A DNA stretch of 64,000 bases from Mucispirillum schaedleri ASF457 (GTDB lineage: Bacteria; Chrysiogenota; Deferribacteres; Deferribacterales; Mucispirillaceae), in NCBI RefSeq assembly GCF_000487995.2, contig NZ_CP097562.1, positions 2,105,001 through 2,169,000 on the forward strand, given 5' to 3'. Under the pieces are notes generated by a model, which saw only the letters and a program-made list of their open reading frames with translations, did not search any database and was not told the DNA's origin. A program made the translations under genes and the position numbers. Of the stretch, positions 35,199 through 44,160 are shown one piece after another; position 1 is the stretch's first letter; the number at the start of each line of letters is the position of its first letter.

Positions 35199-36323
35199 TT
35201 ATTGATTTTGATTACTGCCATATACATTAATAAGTAATATTTCAGCATCTGTTCCTACTCTCACAGGCGGACCCCACAGCCCTATACCGCTTGAAACAAT
35301 ATAATAAAAACCATCATCCACAAGCATACCGTGAGAAAGAAGTGTCATTTTTCGCACAATTAAGTTCAGTGGGAATGTCTGCCCGTCATGAGTATGACCA
35401 GAAATTTGAATATCTGCATTTATACTTTTGCCGTCTTTTAATCCTTTTGGCACATGGTCAAGTATTATTACAGGTTTTGCTTTATCTTCTACTTTATCAT
35501 ATAGAGTTTTGATATTTTGCCGCATACTCCCATCATCATTTGTATGGCGAAGGCTGTCTCTTCCTATAATATAAACCCCTTTTTCTTGGATATAAGTAAC
35601 ATTATCTATTAATATATTTATATCTGCCTGTGTTAGAAGTTTTTTTATTGTTTCTGCATCTGAACTGTAATAGTCATGGTTGCCAATAACTGCATAAACT
35701 CCAAGAGGTGCATTTAGTTTTTTTAATTCATGTATATGAGCCTGTGTTAAATCTTTTATATTATTATCTATAATATCACCTATAATAAAAATAACATCAG
35801 GTTTCATATTGTTAATAATTTGGACTTCTTTACTAAGTCTTTTTGGGCTCATATCTGCCCCAATATGTAAGTCAGAAAGTGCGGCAATAGTTATATTTTC
35901 TTTCAATTCTTTTTTTAGAGTTACAGTATATGCTGTAATTTTTGTATTATGACTATTTATATAGCCGTATATTATAGTAACTAATGTAAGCACAAGGACA
36001 ATAATCATCTGCACTTTATGGCTTAAAAATGGAGTATGCAGCAGTTTGAAAATAAGCCTGATAATATCTGTTGCTGCAAGATAGATAAAAAGATAGTTAG
36101 TAAAAGCAAGTATTAAATGTGTTGCAAAGATAATGCTGTTTGGAATATGTATGCCAAATGTTTTAACTAAAATTCTTGCGATTAAAAAAGTGCTGAATAA
36201 TATTAAAAAAATAAAAATAATAAGCCACATATTATACTTTTTAAAAAATGCCTGATAGAGCCTGAATGCAATATATGAGCCAAAAACAATATTTTGAAGT
36301 ATAATTAATAAAATGATACCCAT
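35199..36323 (-). CDS. Membrane-anchored metallophosphoesterase A
   Basis: 374 residues. The first ~130 residues hold about four membrane helices; the rest is a calcineurin-like phosphoesterase with DLHIGADMS, GDIIDNN, GNHDYYS and SGHTHDGQTFPLN, which are the standard metal-binding motifs of the YkuE/YaeI group. The catalytic domain is probably periplasmic or at the membrane face. It may act on phosphorylated lipids or cell-wall precursors; the substrate is not known. It lies 45 bp after its paralogue and is probably co-transcribed with it. Confidence 0.87.
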   Translation of the reverse strand: MGIILLIILQNIVFGSYIAFRLYQAFFKKYNMWLIIFIFLILFSTFLIARILVKTFGIHIPNSIIFATHLILAFTNYLFIYLAATDIIRLIFKLLHTPFLSHKVQMIIVLVLTLVTIIYGYINSHNTKITAYTVTLKKELKENITIAALSDLHIGADMSPKRLSKEVQIINNMKPDVIFIIGDIIDNNIKDLTQAHIHELKKLNAPLGVYAVIGNHDYYSSDAETIKKLLTQADINILIDNVTYIQEKGVYIIGRDSLRHTNDDGSMRQNIKTLYDKVEDKAKPVIILDHVPKGLKDGKSINADIQISGHTHDGQTFPLNLIVRKMTLLSHGMLVDDGFYYIVSSGIGLWGPPVRVGTDAEILLINVYGSNQNQ

Positions 36324-36368
36324 ACTTTCTCCAAGTTTTACTCTATATTACTGCTGTATCCACTATCT

Positions 36369-37481
36369 TTATTTGTTTGTTACATTAATCAGCACTATTT
36401 CTGAATTAGTGCCTACTCTGAAAGGCGGTCCCCATAAACCAAGTCCGCTTGTAACCAAAAAGTGAAATCCATCATATTTTTTCATACCATAAGATACTTC
36501 ATACATTTTTTTTACAATAAGATTTACAGGAAAAAACTGTCCATCATGAGTATGACCAGAGATTTGTATATCTGCATTTATTTTTATGCCATCTTGTGGT
36601 GATTTTGGTATATGGTCAACTATTATGACAGGCTTTGTTTTATCATCTATTTTGCTGTATAAAATTTCAATATCTGTTCTTTCATTATTAGATGAGCTGC
36701 TGTGACGCAGACTGTCTCTGCCTATAATATAAACTTCCTTTTCTGGAATATATGCAATATCATCAATTAAGGTTGTAAACCCTGCTTTATTAAAAACTGA
36801 TAAGACATCTTTTTGACTGCCACTGTAATACTCATGGTTGCCAAATACTGCATATATTCCAAATGGTGCTTCAATTTTTTTAAACTGTTCAATATATTCT
36901 TCTGTAAAATCATTTATATTATTATCTATAATATCTCCAGCAATTAAAACAAAATCAGGCTTTAAATTATTTATAATTTGTATTTTTTTATAAAGCCTTT
37001 CCGCAGTCATATCAGAGCCTATGTGAATATCTGATAATGCCGCAATAGTAAATGGTGTATGTATTGTTTTATTTAATGCAATATTATATTCATTAACTTT
37101 TGTAAGATGGCTGTTTATGAAACCAAGTATACATATAATAACAGATATTATCACAACAATAATACCCTGAATATAATGATTAATAAAAGAAATTTTAAAA
37201 AGTTTCAGTATTAATTTTATAATATCTGTAAGCAGATAAAAAATAAATATGTATATAAACAGCCCTAAAAAAATATCAGAAATAAAAATAAAAAAATCAT
37301 GTATTTGATAGTCTGAAAGTTTTTCTATACTTCTTGTGATTATAAAAGAGTTGCATATTAATATAATCAATGAAATAACTGCAGATTTTTTATATTTTGT
37401 AAAAAAAGATAAATATAAGTGGTATGCTGTATATATAGAAAAAATAATATTTTGTATTATAATTAATACCAGCATGCTCAT
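36369..37481 (-). CDS. Membrane-anchored metallophosphoesterase B
   Basis: 370 residues with the same architecture as its downstream neighbour: about four membrane helices, then DIHIGSDMT, GDIIDNN, GNHEYYS and SGHTHDGQFFPVN, and the shared ending GLGLWGPPFRVGTNSEIVLINV. One clear difference is NHE in place of NHD. The pair evidently arose by local duplication and has diverged considerably. Confidence 0.87.
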   Translation of the reverse strand: MSMLVLIIIQNIIFSIYTAYHLYLSFFTKYKKSAVISLIILICNSFIITRSIEKLSDYQIHDFFIFISDIFLGLFIYIFIFYLLTDIIKLILKLFKISFINHYIQGIIVVIISVIICILGFINSHLTKVNEYNIALNKTIHTPFTIAALSDIHIGSDMTAERLYKKIQIINNLKPDFVLIAGDIIDNNINDFTEEYIEQFKKIEAPFGIYAVFGNHEYYSGSQKDVLSVFNKAGFTTLIDDIAYIPEKEVYIIGRDSLRHSSSSNNERTDIEILYSKIDDKTKPVIIVDHIPKSPQDGIKINADIQISGHTHDGQFFPVNLIVKKMYEVSYGMKKYDGFHFLVTSGLGLWGPPFRVGTNSEIVLINVTNK

Positions 37482-37577
37482 AACTTACTCCTTATAATAA
37501 GGAAAATTATATATTTAAAGCTGATACATATCAATAAAAAATCATAATAATTTTACAAATCATTTATATTTGATTAT

Positions 37578-37611
37578 AAAAAAGACTGCCGAAAATTTAT
37601 CTTCGGCAGTC
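37578..37611 (-). terminator. Orphan terminator-like hairpin
   Basis: GACTGCCGAA (37584-37593) pairs perfectly with 37602-37611, with T's on the minus strand at 37578-37583. No protein gene is read into it, as the 448-bp spacer 37482-37929 has no credible frame. Confidence 0.75.
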
Positions 37612-37877
37612 AAATTCAGCTTACAGCTGCATAGGGTTCAAATATAACATAGGGGAGGTTGTTTATATTTGAAAATTAATATATATGGGAAAGAATAAAA
37701 AAGACTTAATTTGTCTTATATTATAAGTATATGTTTTTTTAGATAAAAATCAAGTCTTAAAATATAAAAAGTAAAATTATGTATATAATTTATACACATT
37801 TTATAAAAGCAATAAAAATAAAGATATAACATACTGATAATAAAGAGCAAATATTTATTTATAAAGAGTATAAAATG

Positions 37878-37914
37878 AAAAAGCCTGCCAAAAAGTTTAC
37901 ACAATTCAGCAGGC
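37878..37914 (-). terminator. Terminator after the substrate-binding protein genes
   Basis: GCCTGC (37883-37888) pairs with 37909-37914 and is followed by T's on the minus strand at 37878-37882. It lies just after the stop of the third lipoprotein gene. Confidence 0.65.
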
Positions 37915-37929
37915 ATATTAAAAATATAT

Positions 37930-38925
37930 TTATTTTGTTATTAATTTTCCATCTTTAATAAGATACTGAGCAGAATTAATTAATTCATCACTAAAAGTGA
38001 TACCTAATAATTTTGCAGTATCTAAATCAAGCAGTTTATTATAAAATTTAGGGTCATTTAACGACTGTATTGGAAGCTCTTCTGCTTTTTTGCCCTGCAG
38101 CACTTCTGCAATAAGTCTGCCTGTCATTCTACCCATTTCATAGTAGCTGAACCCTAAGGCATAAACTACACCGCCATTTAATGTTGGAGTAATATCGCCT
38201 CCAAAAACTGGTATTTTATTTTGTTTTGCAGTATCAGTTAAGGCAGACATTGCTGTTGCAATAGAGTTGTCTGTAAAGCAGTAAAAAGCATCCACTCTTG
38301 AAACAAGGCTTTCTGCTGCCTGTTTAACTTCTGCAGGTGTTGCTATTGTCTGCACAATAAGTTCAACACCAAGTTCATCACATACCTGTTTTGTTGTTTC
38401 TGCCATACTTACAGAGTTTGTTTCAGATGTTGTATAAATGATACCTAGTTTTTTAAAGTCATATACTTTTTTAAACTCAATAAGCTGTTCTTTTATAGGT
38501 ATAGCATCAATAACCCCTGTAATATTTTTATTTCCTTGTGTTATAGATGAGGCAAGGCCGGCTTTTACAGGGTCAGTCACAGCAGTAAAAACAATAGGTG
38601 TATTTGGAAGCTGGTTTGCAAGAGTAACTGTCATAGGTGTTGCAATACCAACTGCAACATCAACATTATCACTTTTAAACTTGCTTGCAATAGCAGAAGA
38701 AATGTTTAAATCACCATTAGCATTCTGCAGGTCAATATTTGCATGTATATTTAACTCTTTTAATTCATCAAGTATACCTTTTTCAGCATCATTTAATGAA
38801 TTGTGTGATATTAATTTTGCAATACCAATAGTTGGCAGTTCCGGTTTTTTTGCTTCATTTTTTTTGCATGCAGTAAAGCTTAAAGCAAGGCATACAGTAA
38901 GTATAATAAATAATAGTTTTTTCAT
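37930..38925 (-). CDS. ABC substrate-binding lipoprotein (PF04392 type), copy C
   Basis: 331 residues with a lipoprotein signal peptide ending SFTAC-KKN. The mature part follows the PF04392 (YtrF/TrpX-like) layout: TIGIAKLISHNSLNDAEKGILDEL, VGIATPMTVTLAN, PIVFTAVTDPVKAGLASS, NITGVIDAIPIKEQ, and GVVYALGFSYYEMGRMTGRLIAEVL. Members bind small ligands such as aromatic amino acids in the periplasm and feed an ABC importer. It is the last of three tandem paralogues; no permease or ATPase gene is adjacent. Confidence 0.85.
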   Translation of the reverse strand: MKKLLFIILTVCLALSFTACKKNEAKKPELPTIGIAKLISHNSLNDAEKGILDELKELNIHANIDLQNANGDLNISSAIASKFKSDNVDVAVGIATPMTVTLANQLPNTPIVFTAVTDPVKAGLASSITQGNKNITGVIDAIPIKEQLIEFKKVYDFKKLGIIYTTSETNSVSMAETTKQVCDELGVELIVQTIATPAEVKQAAESLVSRVDAFYCFTDNSIATAMSALTDTAKQNKIPVFGGDITPTLNGGVVYALGFSYYEMGRMTGRLIAEVLQGKKAEELPIQSLNDPKFYNKLLDLDTAKLLGITFSDELINSAQYLIKDGKLITK

Positions 38926-38934
38926 AGTGATACC

Positions 38935-39936
38935 CTATTTTTTCACTTCTTTGCCATTTTCTAAAAATATTGTATTTTCAGAAATAAGGTCTTGTGGTAT
39001 AGTTACTCCCAGTGCATTTGCAGCATCATTATCAATAATAGTTTGAGTTTCTTTTGCACCTTTCATATATCTTGTTGGTATATCTTCTGTTTTTTTGCCA
39101 TTTAAAATATCTATAATCTGCTGGCCTGCAAGCCTGCCTATAACATAATAATCAGCCCCAGCAGTATATAAAACACCGCCAAACTGTAAAGAAGATGATG
39201 GGTCAGCAGAAAATACTGGCAGATTATTTGCAGCAGCAGTTGATGTGATAGAATTTAATGATGAGCATACATTATTATCTGTCACCACATAAAAAGCATC
39301 AACTCTTCCAATTAAACTTTCAGCAGCCTGTTTTATTTCATTAATATTAGTAATAGGCTGGCTGATTAATTTAATACCAAGTTTATCACATACTTCTTTT
39401 GTTACTTTATGCATTACAACAGAGTTATCTTCTGAACTTGTATAAATCATACCAAGTCTTGTAAATGGCACAATAGAGCGGAAAGCATTTATCTGGCTTT
39501 CAATATCTACAGCATCGGAAACTCCTGTAATATTTTTGCCACCTTTATCTTTACTTGGCACAAGATGAGCAGCAACAGGGTCGCTTATTGCAGCAAAAAC
39601 TATTGGAGTAGTTTGTAAAGTATTAAGCAGTGCAATAGCCATAGGGGTGCCTATACCAACAGTTACATCAACACCATCTGATTTAAACTTATTTGCAATA
39701 GATGTTGCAATATTCATGTCTGCATTTGCGTTTTGAAGGTCATAATTTACTTTTATGCCTTTTGCTGTTAGTTCGTCCTGAATACCTTTTTCAACAGAAT
39801 TTAATGCAGGATGAGCAAGCAGCTTTGCAATTCCTATTGTTGGAAGTTTTTCCTGAGCTGTATTTTCATTTTTTTTACAGCCTGAAATTGAAACAGCCAT
39901 TAAAACTGCTGAAAACATAATAATAATTTTTTTCAT
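38935..39936 (-). CDS. ABC substrate-binding lipoprotein (PF04392 type), copy B
   Basis: I start at the ATG at 39936 (MKKIIIMFSAVLMAVSISGC), which has GGAG 7 bp upstream; a TTG four codons earlier overlaps that site. The lipobox SISGC is clear. The body has TIGIAKLLAHPALNSVEKGIQDEL, VGIGTPMAIALLN, PIVFAAISDPVAAHLV and GVLYTAGADYYVIGRLAGQQIIDIL. It is similar to its neighbours along the full length, with spacing of 9 and 21 bp, so all three are one transcription unit. Confidence 0.85.
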   Translation of the reverse strand: MKKIIIMFSAVLMAVSISGCKKNENTAQEKLPTIGIAKLLAHPALNSVEKGIQDELTAKGIKVNYDLQNANADMNIATSIANKFKSDGVDVTVGIGTPMAIALLNTLQTTPIVFAAISDPVAAHLVPSKDKGGKNITGVSDAVDIESQINAFRSIVPFTRLGMIYTSSEDNSVVMHKVTKEVCDKLGIKLISQPITNINEIKQAAESLIGRVDAFYVVTDNNVCSSLNSITSTAAANNLPVFSADPSSSLQFGGVLYTAGADYYVIGRLAGQQIIDILNGKKTEDIPTRYMKGAKETQTIIDNDAANALGVTIPQDLISENTIFLENGKEVKK

Positions 39937-39969
39937 TTTTTTCTCCAAATCATTATATTATATTTTGTT

Positions 39970-40968
39970 TTATTTAATTTTATTATTTTCTATTATTTTT
40001 GTATTTTCTGTAATTAATGCTTTTGGTATTTCAATATTTAAAGCTTTTGCCCTGTCCATATCTATAATCATAAGTGATTCATCAGGATATTTCATAAATG
40101 TAACAGGCATTTCATCTGGTTTTTTACCTTTTAAAATCTCTACAGCCATTTTGCCTGTTTTTCTTCCTGCTTTATAATAGTCAAATCCAACAGCATATAA
40201 AACACCACCATTTACTGCTGATGTATAATCTTCTGAAAATATTGGTATATTATTATTTGATGCAGCAGTTATTAGGGCATTTAATCCAGAAACAAGAGTG
40301 TTATCTGTTACCACATAAAAGGCATCTACTCTTGAAACAAGGCTTTCTGCTGCCATATTAACTTCTACTGAGCTGTATATTGTAATAGGCAGAAGCTCTA
40401 TACCCATTTCTTTACATACTTCTTGAGTTATTTTAAGCATTGTAATAGAGTTTCTTTCTGCACCATTATATATAAAGCCAAGTTTTTTAAATGGATATAT
40501 AGAGTGGTATATTTTTAAATGTTCTTTAATAGGCAATGCGTCAGAAAGCCCTGTTACATTATTTTTACCTTTATCAAGGCTGTCAACAAGTCCTGCACCA
40601 ATCGGGTCATTAACAGTTGCAAAAAGAACTGGTCTGTCTTTAATGCTGTTTGCAAGAGCAACGGCAGTAGGTGTTGCAATACCTATTGATAAGTCCTTTT
40701 TATCTGTCGCAAATTTAGAAGCAATAGCATTAATAATATTTGCATCATTATTAGCATTCTGGCTGTCTATTAAAACATTCATATTTTGAGCTTTCAGCTC
40801 ATCAATTATACCTTTTTCTATTTCAAGCAGAGCAGGGTGGTTATTAATAACCGCTATCCCAACTTTATATGAAGCACTGTTATTATCACTATTTGCAGCA
40901 TTTTTATTGCATCCTGTATAAATTATAAATATAACTGTAATTAGAAGTATATATATTTTATTTTTCAT
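39970..40968 (-). CDS. ABC substrate-binding lipoprotein (PF04392 type), copy A
   Basis: 332 residues, first gene of the triplet. The lipobox is FIIYTGC. The binding fold shows VGIAVINNHPALLEIEKGIIDEL, IGIATPTAVALANS, PVLFATVNDPIGAGLV, NVTGLSDALPIKEH and GVLYAVGFDYYKAGRKTGKMAVEIL. The three copies differ clearly in sequence, which suggests different ligands and not a dosage effect (inference). Confidence 0.85.
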   Translation of the reverse strand: MKNKIYILLITVIFIIYTGCNKNAANSDNNSASYKVGIAVINNHPALLEIEKGIIDELKAQNMNVLIDSQNANNDANIINAIASKFATDKKDLSIGIATPTAVALANSIKDRPVLFATVNDPIGAGLVDSLDKGKNNVTGLSDALPIKEHLKIYHSIYPFKKLGFIYNGAERNSITMLKITQEVCKEMGIELLPITIYSSVEVNMAAESLVSRVDAFYVVTDNTLVSGLNALITAASNNNIPIFSEDYTSAVNGGVLYAVGFDYYKAGRKTGKMAVEILKGKKPDEMPVTFMKYPDESLMIIDMDRAKALNIEIPKALITENTKIIENNKIK

Positions 40969-41124
40969 AATGTATAACCTGTTTTATTAAAATCTTTGTA
41001 AGAATAACATAAAAATTTTTATTTTAAAAGGTTAATTTAGAAAAAATAATAGTATGTGTTAAATCTAGAAATAATTGCAATGTTAAATATTCAGGTCTTA
41101 CTTAGCCTAAAAGGCGAAGTATCT

Positions 41125-41775
41125 TAATTATCCTTTATTAAAAAATTCATCCGTGAATTTTTTAAAACATGCTCTGCCGAAACAAGTTCGGCTATCGCTT
41201 ACTTTCAGACGGCTCGTCCTGAGCCTGATTCTGTATCATGCTGGGCCAAAGGCGAAGTATCTATAATGGTAATGTTTTATAGTTCCTTCGCTCGCAGATA
41301 CTCACTCAGGAAGACATATTTTAGTATATCAAAAATATATGCAGTATAAAAATGCTACTGCATTAAAAAATATACAAAGTAAAGTAAAATATTTATATAC
41401 TTCAACTTATGCCACACTGAGCCTGCTATAGTATCATACTGAGCCAAAGGCGAAGTGTCTTAATTATCCTTTATTAAAAAATTCATCCGTGAATTTTTTA
41501 AAACACGCTCTGCCGAAACAAGTTCGGCTATCGCTTACTTTCAGACGGCTCGTCCTGAGCCTGATTCTGTATCATGCTGGGCCAAAGGCGAAGTATCTAT
41601 AATGGTAATGTTTTATAGTTCCTTCGCTCGCAGATACTCACTCAGGAAGACATATTTTAGTATATCAAAAATGTATGTAGTATAAAGATACTGCTGATAA
41701 AAATATATACAAAGTTAAGTAAAGTATTCATACACTTCAATTTATGTCATACTGAGCCTAAAAGGCGAAGTATCT
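41125..41775. repeat. 336-bp tandem duplication of repeat DNA
   Basis: The unit 41125-41460 is repeated from 41461 on with a constant offset of 336 bp and few changes (for example AAACATGC becomes AAACACGC). The second copy breaks down near 41690 but regains the arm at 41744-41775. Each unit holds several copies of the TGAGCC...AAAGGCGAAGTATCT arm, a small hairpin GCCGAAACAAGTTCGGC, and the GC-richer CTTACTTTCAGACGG segment. The surrounding spacer 40969-41960 has no credible coding frame. Confidence 0.85.
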
Positions 41776-41960
41776 AAAAATTATACAATTTAAATATATT
41801 ATGCAATGTTGTAATAAAATATAATTTAGCTTTTTTGCCTGTTAAAATCAGGCTTACAATGAATTATATAATAAAAATTTTTGGATAAAGCCATTTTTAT
41901 TATGCTTGTAATCTTTTGGTTATAATAGTAGAATAAGATAAATAATTCAGGGGCATTAAA

Positions 41961-43259
41961 TTGCAGGAAAGGCATTTTTATTCTACAAATGAGATTATAG
42001 AAAAAATAGATATTGAGCCTGTTGAGCTTATTAAATCATTTTATCCACTTACACTTTTAAGGCGTATATATTTAACTTTTACTTTTTTTTCTAATAAAAG
42101 TCTTATTAATCATGCAGCTTCTGGAGCATTTTATTTCCTGCTTTCTATTGTGCCTCTTGCTTTGTTTTTTGTATATGTGCTTGATTCGTGGCTTTCAGGA
42201 TATGGCATAGTATCTGATTACTTTTTTCAGCTTTTATCTGAAATAAATCCAGAAATAGATAAACAGTTTTTTGAAAATCTAGGTCTTTTAACGGGTGGAA
42301 GTTCTATATATGGTATTGTGAGTATTTTTGGGCTTTTATGGAGTTCAAGGCTTATTTTTACAAGTATCAGAAATGGTTTTGATGTTATATTTCCAAGCAG
42401 CAGCCAAAGGGGATTAATAAAAAACAACCTTGTTTCACTAATATTTTTGCCTATTATATTTATTGCAACTACTGTTTTCTTTTTAGCTGGTGCAGTAATT
42501 AAGCAGTTAAATAAATTAATATATACATTAGAATTAAATGATATTATAGATTTATCATTTTTAGATAAACTTGCAGGTATCTATCCTGTAATTCTTGCTG
42601 TTTTTGTTGCATTTATGCTTTACAGATTTATTCCTAATGTGAAAATAAAAGGCACTTATACTTTAACAGGAGCTATCTTATTTGTGGCAGTTATGATTTT
42701 TACACAGAAAATATTAGGGCTGTTTATCTCATGGACTCAATACCATATATTATATGGTGTTATCAGTGCATTAATCATTGCTCTTTTTTGGACATATATA
42801 CTTTTTTCACTGTTTTATTTTTTTGCAGTTTTTATATATGTGCAAAGCCACTATAAAGAGCTGGAATTTATTAAATGGTATAGTGCTGTTAATGGTAAAG
42901 CAGGTATAATTGACAAATTATTTTTTCGTAACTCTTTATCTTCTTTAAAATGTTTTCAAAAGGCAGTATCAAAAGATGAAGTAATATTTAAGCATGGAAG
43001 TAATGGCGGTTTTATATTCCTGCTTTTATCTGGAATAGTATTTTTAGAAAAGGATAAAAAGTTTGTTTCAGATATTGCAGTAAATTCATTTTTTGGAGAA
43101 AGTGGGGTAGTAGGTGAGTGCATATATGATATTGACGCTGTATGTCAGGTCCCCGGATTTATTTTGCAAATACCGCAGGACCTTTATGAAAAAATAGTTT
43201 CAGCAAGCCCAGCTATTTCTCAAAATATGCTTCAAACTGTAATTGAAAGAAAGTATTAA
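41961..43259 (+). CDS. YihY/BrkB-family membrane protein fused to a cyclic-nucleotide-binding-like domain
   Basis: Starts at TTG 41961 with AGGGG 8 bp before it; 432 residues. Residues ~45-310 form the YihY/UPF0761 membrane part with six helices (INHAASGAFYFLLSIVPLALFFVYVL, SIYGIVSIFGLLWSSRLIF, YTLTGAILFVAVMIFTQKILGLF, LFWTYILFSLFYFFAVFIYVQ). The last ~105 residues resemble a cNMP-binding beta-barrel: AVSKDEVIFKHGSNGGFIFLLLSGIVFLEKDKKFV then SFFGESGVVGECIYDIDAVC. The phosphate-binding RxA motif of true cAMP binders is not evident, so ligand binding is uncertain. The function of YihY proteins is not settled. Confidence 0.78.
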   Translation: MQERHFYSTNEIIEKIDIEPVELIKSFYPLTLLRRIYLTFTFFSNKSLINHAASGAFYFLLSIVPLALFFVYVLDSWLSGYGIVSDYFFQLLSEINPEIDKQFFENLGLLTGGSSIYGIVSIFGLLWSSRLIFTSIRNGFDVIFPSSSQRGLIKNNLVSLIFLPIIFIATTVFFLAGAVIKQLNKLIYTLELNDIIDLSFLDKLAGIYPVILAVFVAFMLYRFIPNVKIKGTYTLTGAILFVAVMIFTQKILGLFISWTQYHILYGVISALIIALFWTYILFSLFYFFAVFIYVQSHYKELEFIKWYSAVNGKAGIIDKLFFRNSLSSLKCFQKAVSKDEVIFKHGSNGGFIFLLLSGIVFLEKDKKFVSDIAVNSFFGESGVVGECIYDIDAVCQVPGFILQIPQDLYEKIVSASPAISQNMLQTVIERKY

Positions 43260-43297
43260 TAGTATTTGCTGGATATATCCAAAAATTTTGCATATCA

Positions 43298-43423
43298 GTC
43301 ATTTTGAGCCTGATTTTTCAAGGTGAGAAATCTGAATGATTTATTATTATATAAGTGCATAATATATTTAAACTATCTTATTTTTTAGATAATTTGCTTA
43401 AAAATCAATCTCAGTATTGACAT
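43298..43423. repeat. MITE-like palindromic unit 3
   Basis: A 126-bp unit with left arm GTCATTTTGAGCCTG and right inverted arm TTTAGATAATTTGC...CTCAGTATTGACAT. It fills half of the 247-bp spacer. Upstream, 43270-43290 resembles an inner part of the IS3 terminal repeat (ATCCAAAAATTTTG). Confidence 0.65.
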
Positions 43424-43506
43424 ACTGTTTTTTTAAACATTTATCCTTATCACTCTCATTATTACTGAATTTATTTTATAAGTTCATTATATAGATTAGT
43501 CTAAAT

Positions 43507-44157
43507 TTACTTATGTGTTTCAATAAATAAATCTACTGCCTTTTTTAAAGATACACAGGCATTATTTATATCCCACTGCTGTTTTTCAATATTTCCGCAG
43601 TAGTTGGAAACAGCCCTTATTTGATATGGTTTTATACCAAACTTATTAGCAGCTATACCAAAAGCAGCACCTTCCATATTTTCAACAAGTGCATTTGTTT
43701 TTGCCATATATATGTTAGAAAGGCTGTTAAATTGTGGTATTAATGAAACAGTATTAGATGAAACCTTTTTAAAATTTTCATCAACTTGAAATTCTGCTCT
43801 ATTATCCTTTGCTATAATAAAGCCTTTTTCGTGAATAGTAGTAAGAATATTTCCATTATAATTTGCTTCATCTGCAAAGTAATCATAATCTATACAGACA
43901 ACATCACTTATTTTAATGCCTGTGTTTTGGTATGCTCCGCATATTCCTGTTAAAAGTGGATATTTTGGTTTAAATTCTGAAAAGAAAAGGGCAGAGTGAG
44001 CAGCAGCATTTGATTTGCCTGCACCTGTTATGATAATTGGTATAGATTTATATACAGCAGTATCAAAATAAAAGTAAGATGAAAAATCAGAAATATTTAA
44101 AACTTTTCTGCACTCTAAAAATGTAGGGAAAAAAATAACAATGTTAGTATTAAACAT
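43507..44157 (-). CDS. mqnB: Futalosine hydrolase
   Basis: 216 residues of the nucleoside phosphorylase/hydrolase fold. Landmarks are ITGAGKSNAAAHSALFF, LLTGICGAYQNTGIKISDVVCID, ALVENMEGAAFGIAANKFG (the acidic MEGA motif that contacts the ribose) and IRAVSNYCGNIEKQQWDINNA, the SNY...W motif typical of MqnB. The enzyme removes hypoxanthine from futalosine in the alternative menaquinone pathway. It is 3 bp from the next gene upstream (44161-44742), with which it is probably co-transcribed. MTA/SAH nucleosidase is the main alternative, but the motifs favour MqnB. Confidence 0.8.
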   Translation of the reverse strand: MFNTNIVIFFPTFLECRKVLNISDFSSYFYFDTAVYKSIPIIITGAGKSNAAAHSALFFSEFKPKYPLLTGICGAYQNTGIKISDVVCIDYDYFADEANYNGNILTTIHEKGFIIAKDNRAEFQVDENFKKVSSNTVSLIPQFNSLSNIYMAKTNALVENMEGAAFGIAANKFGIKPYQIRAVSNYCGNIEKQQWDINNACVSLKKAVDLFIETHK

Positions 44158-44160
44158 TGA

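Noticed and set aside
37716-37916. Minus-strand 66-codon frame in the 37.5-37.9 kb spacer
   Set aside because: It has no ribosome-binding site, runs through the terminator of the lipoprotein operon and encodes a low-complexity F/Y/L/I-rich product.
41125-41775. CRISPR array
   Set aside because: The repeat period is 336 bp with just two copies and no short repeat-spacer pattern; no cas genes are present.
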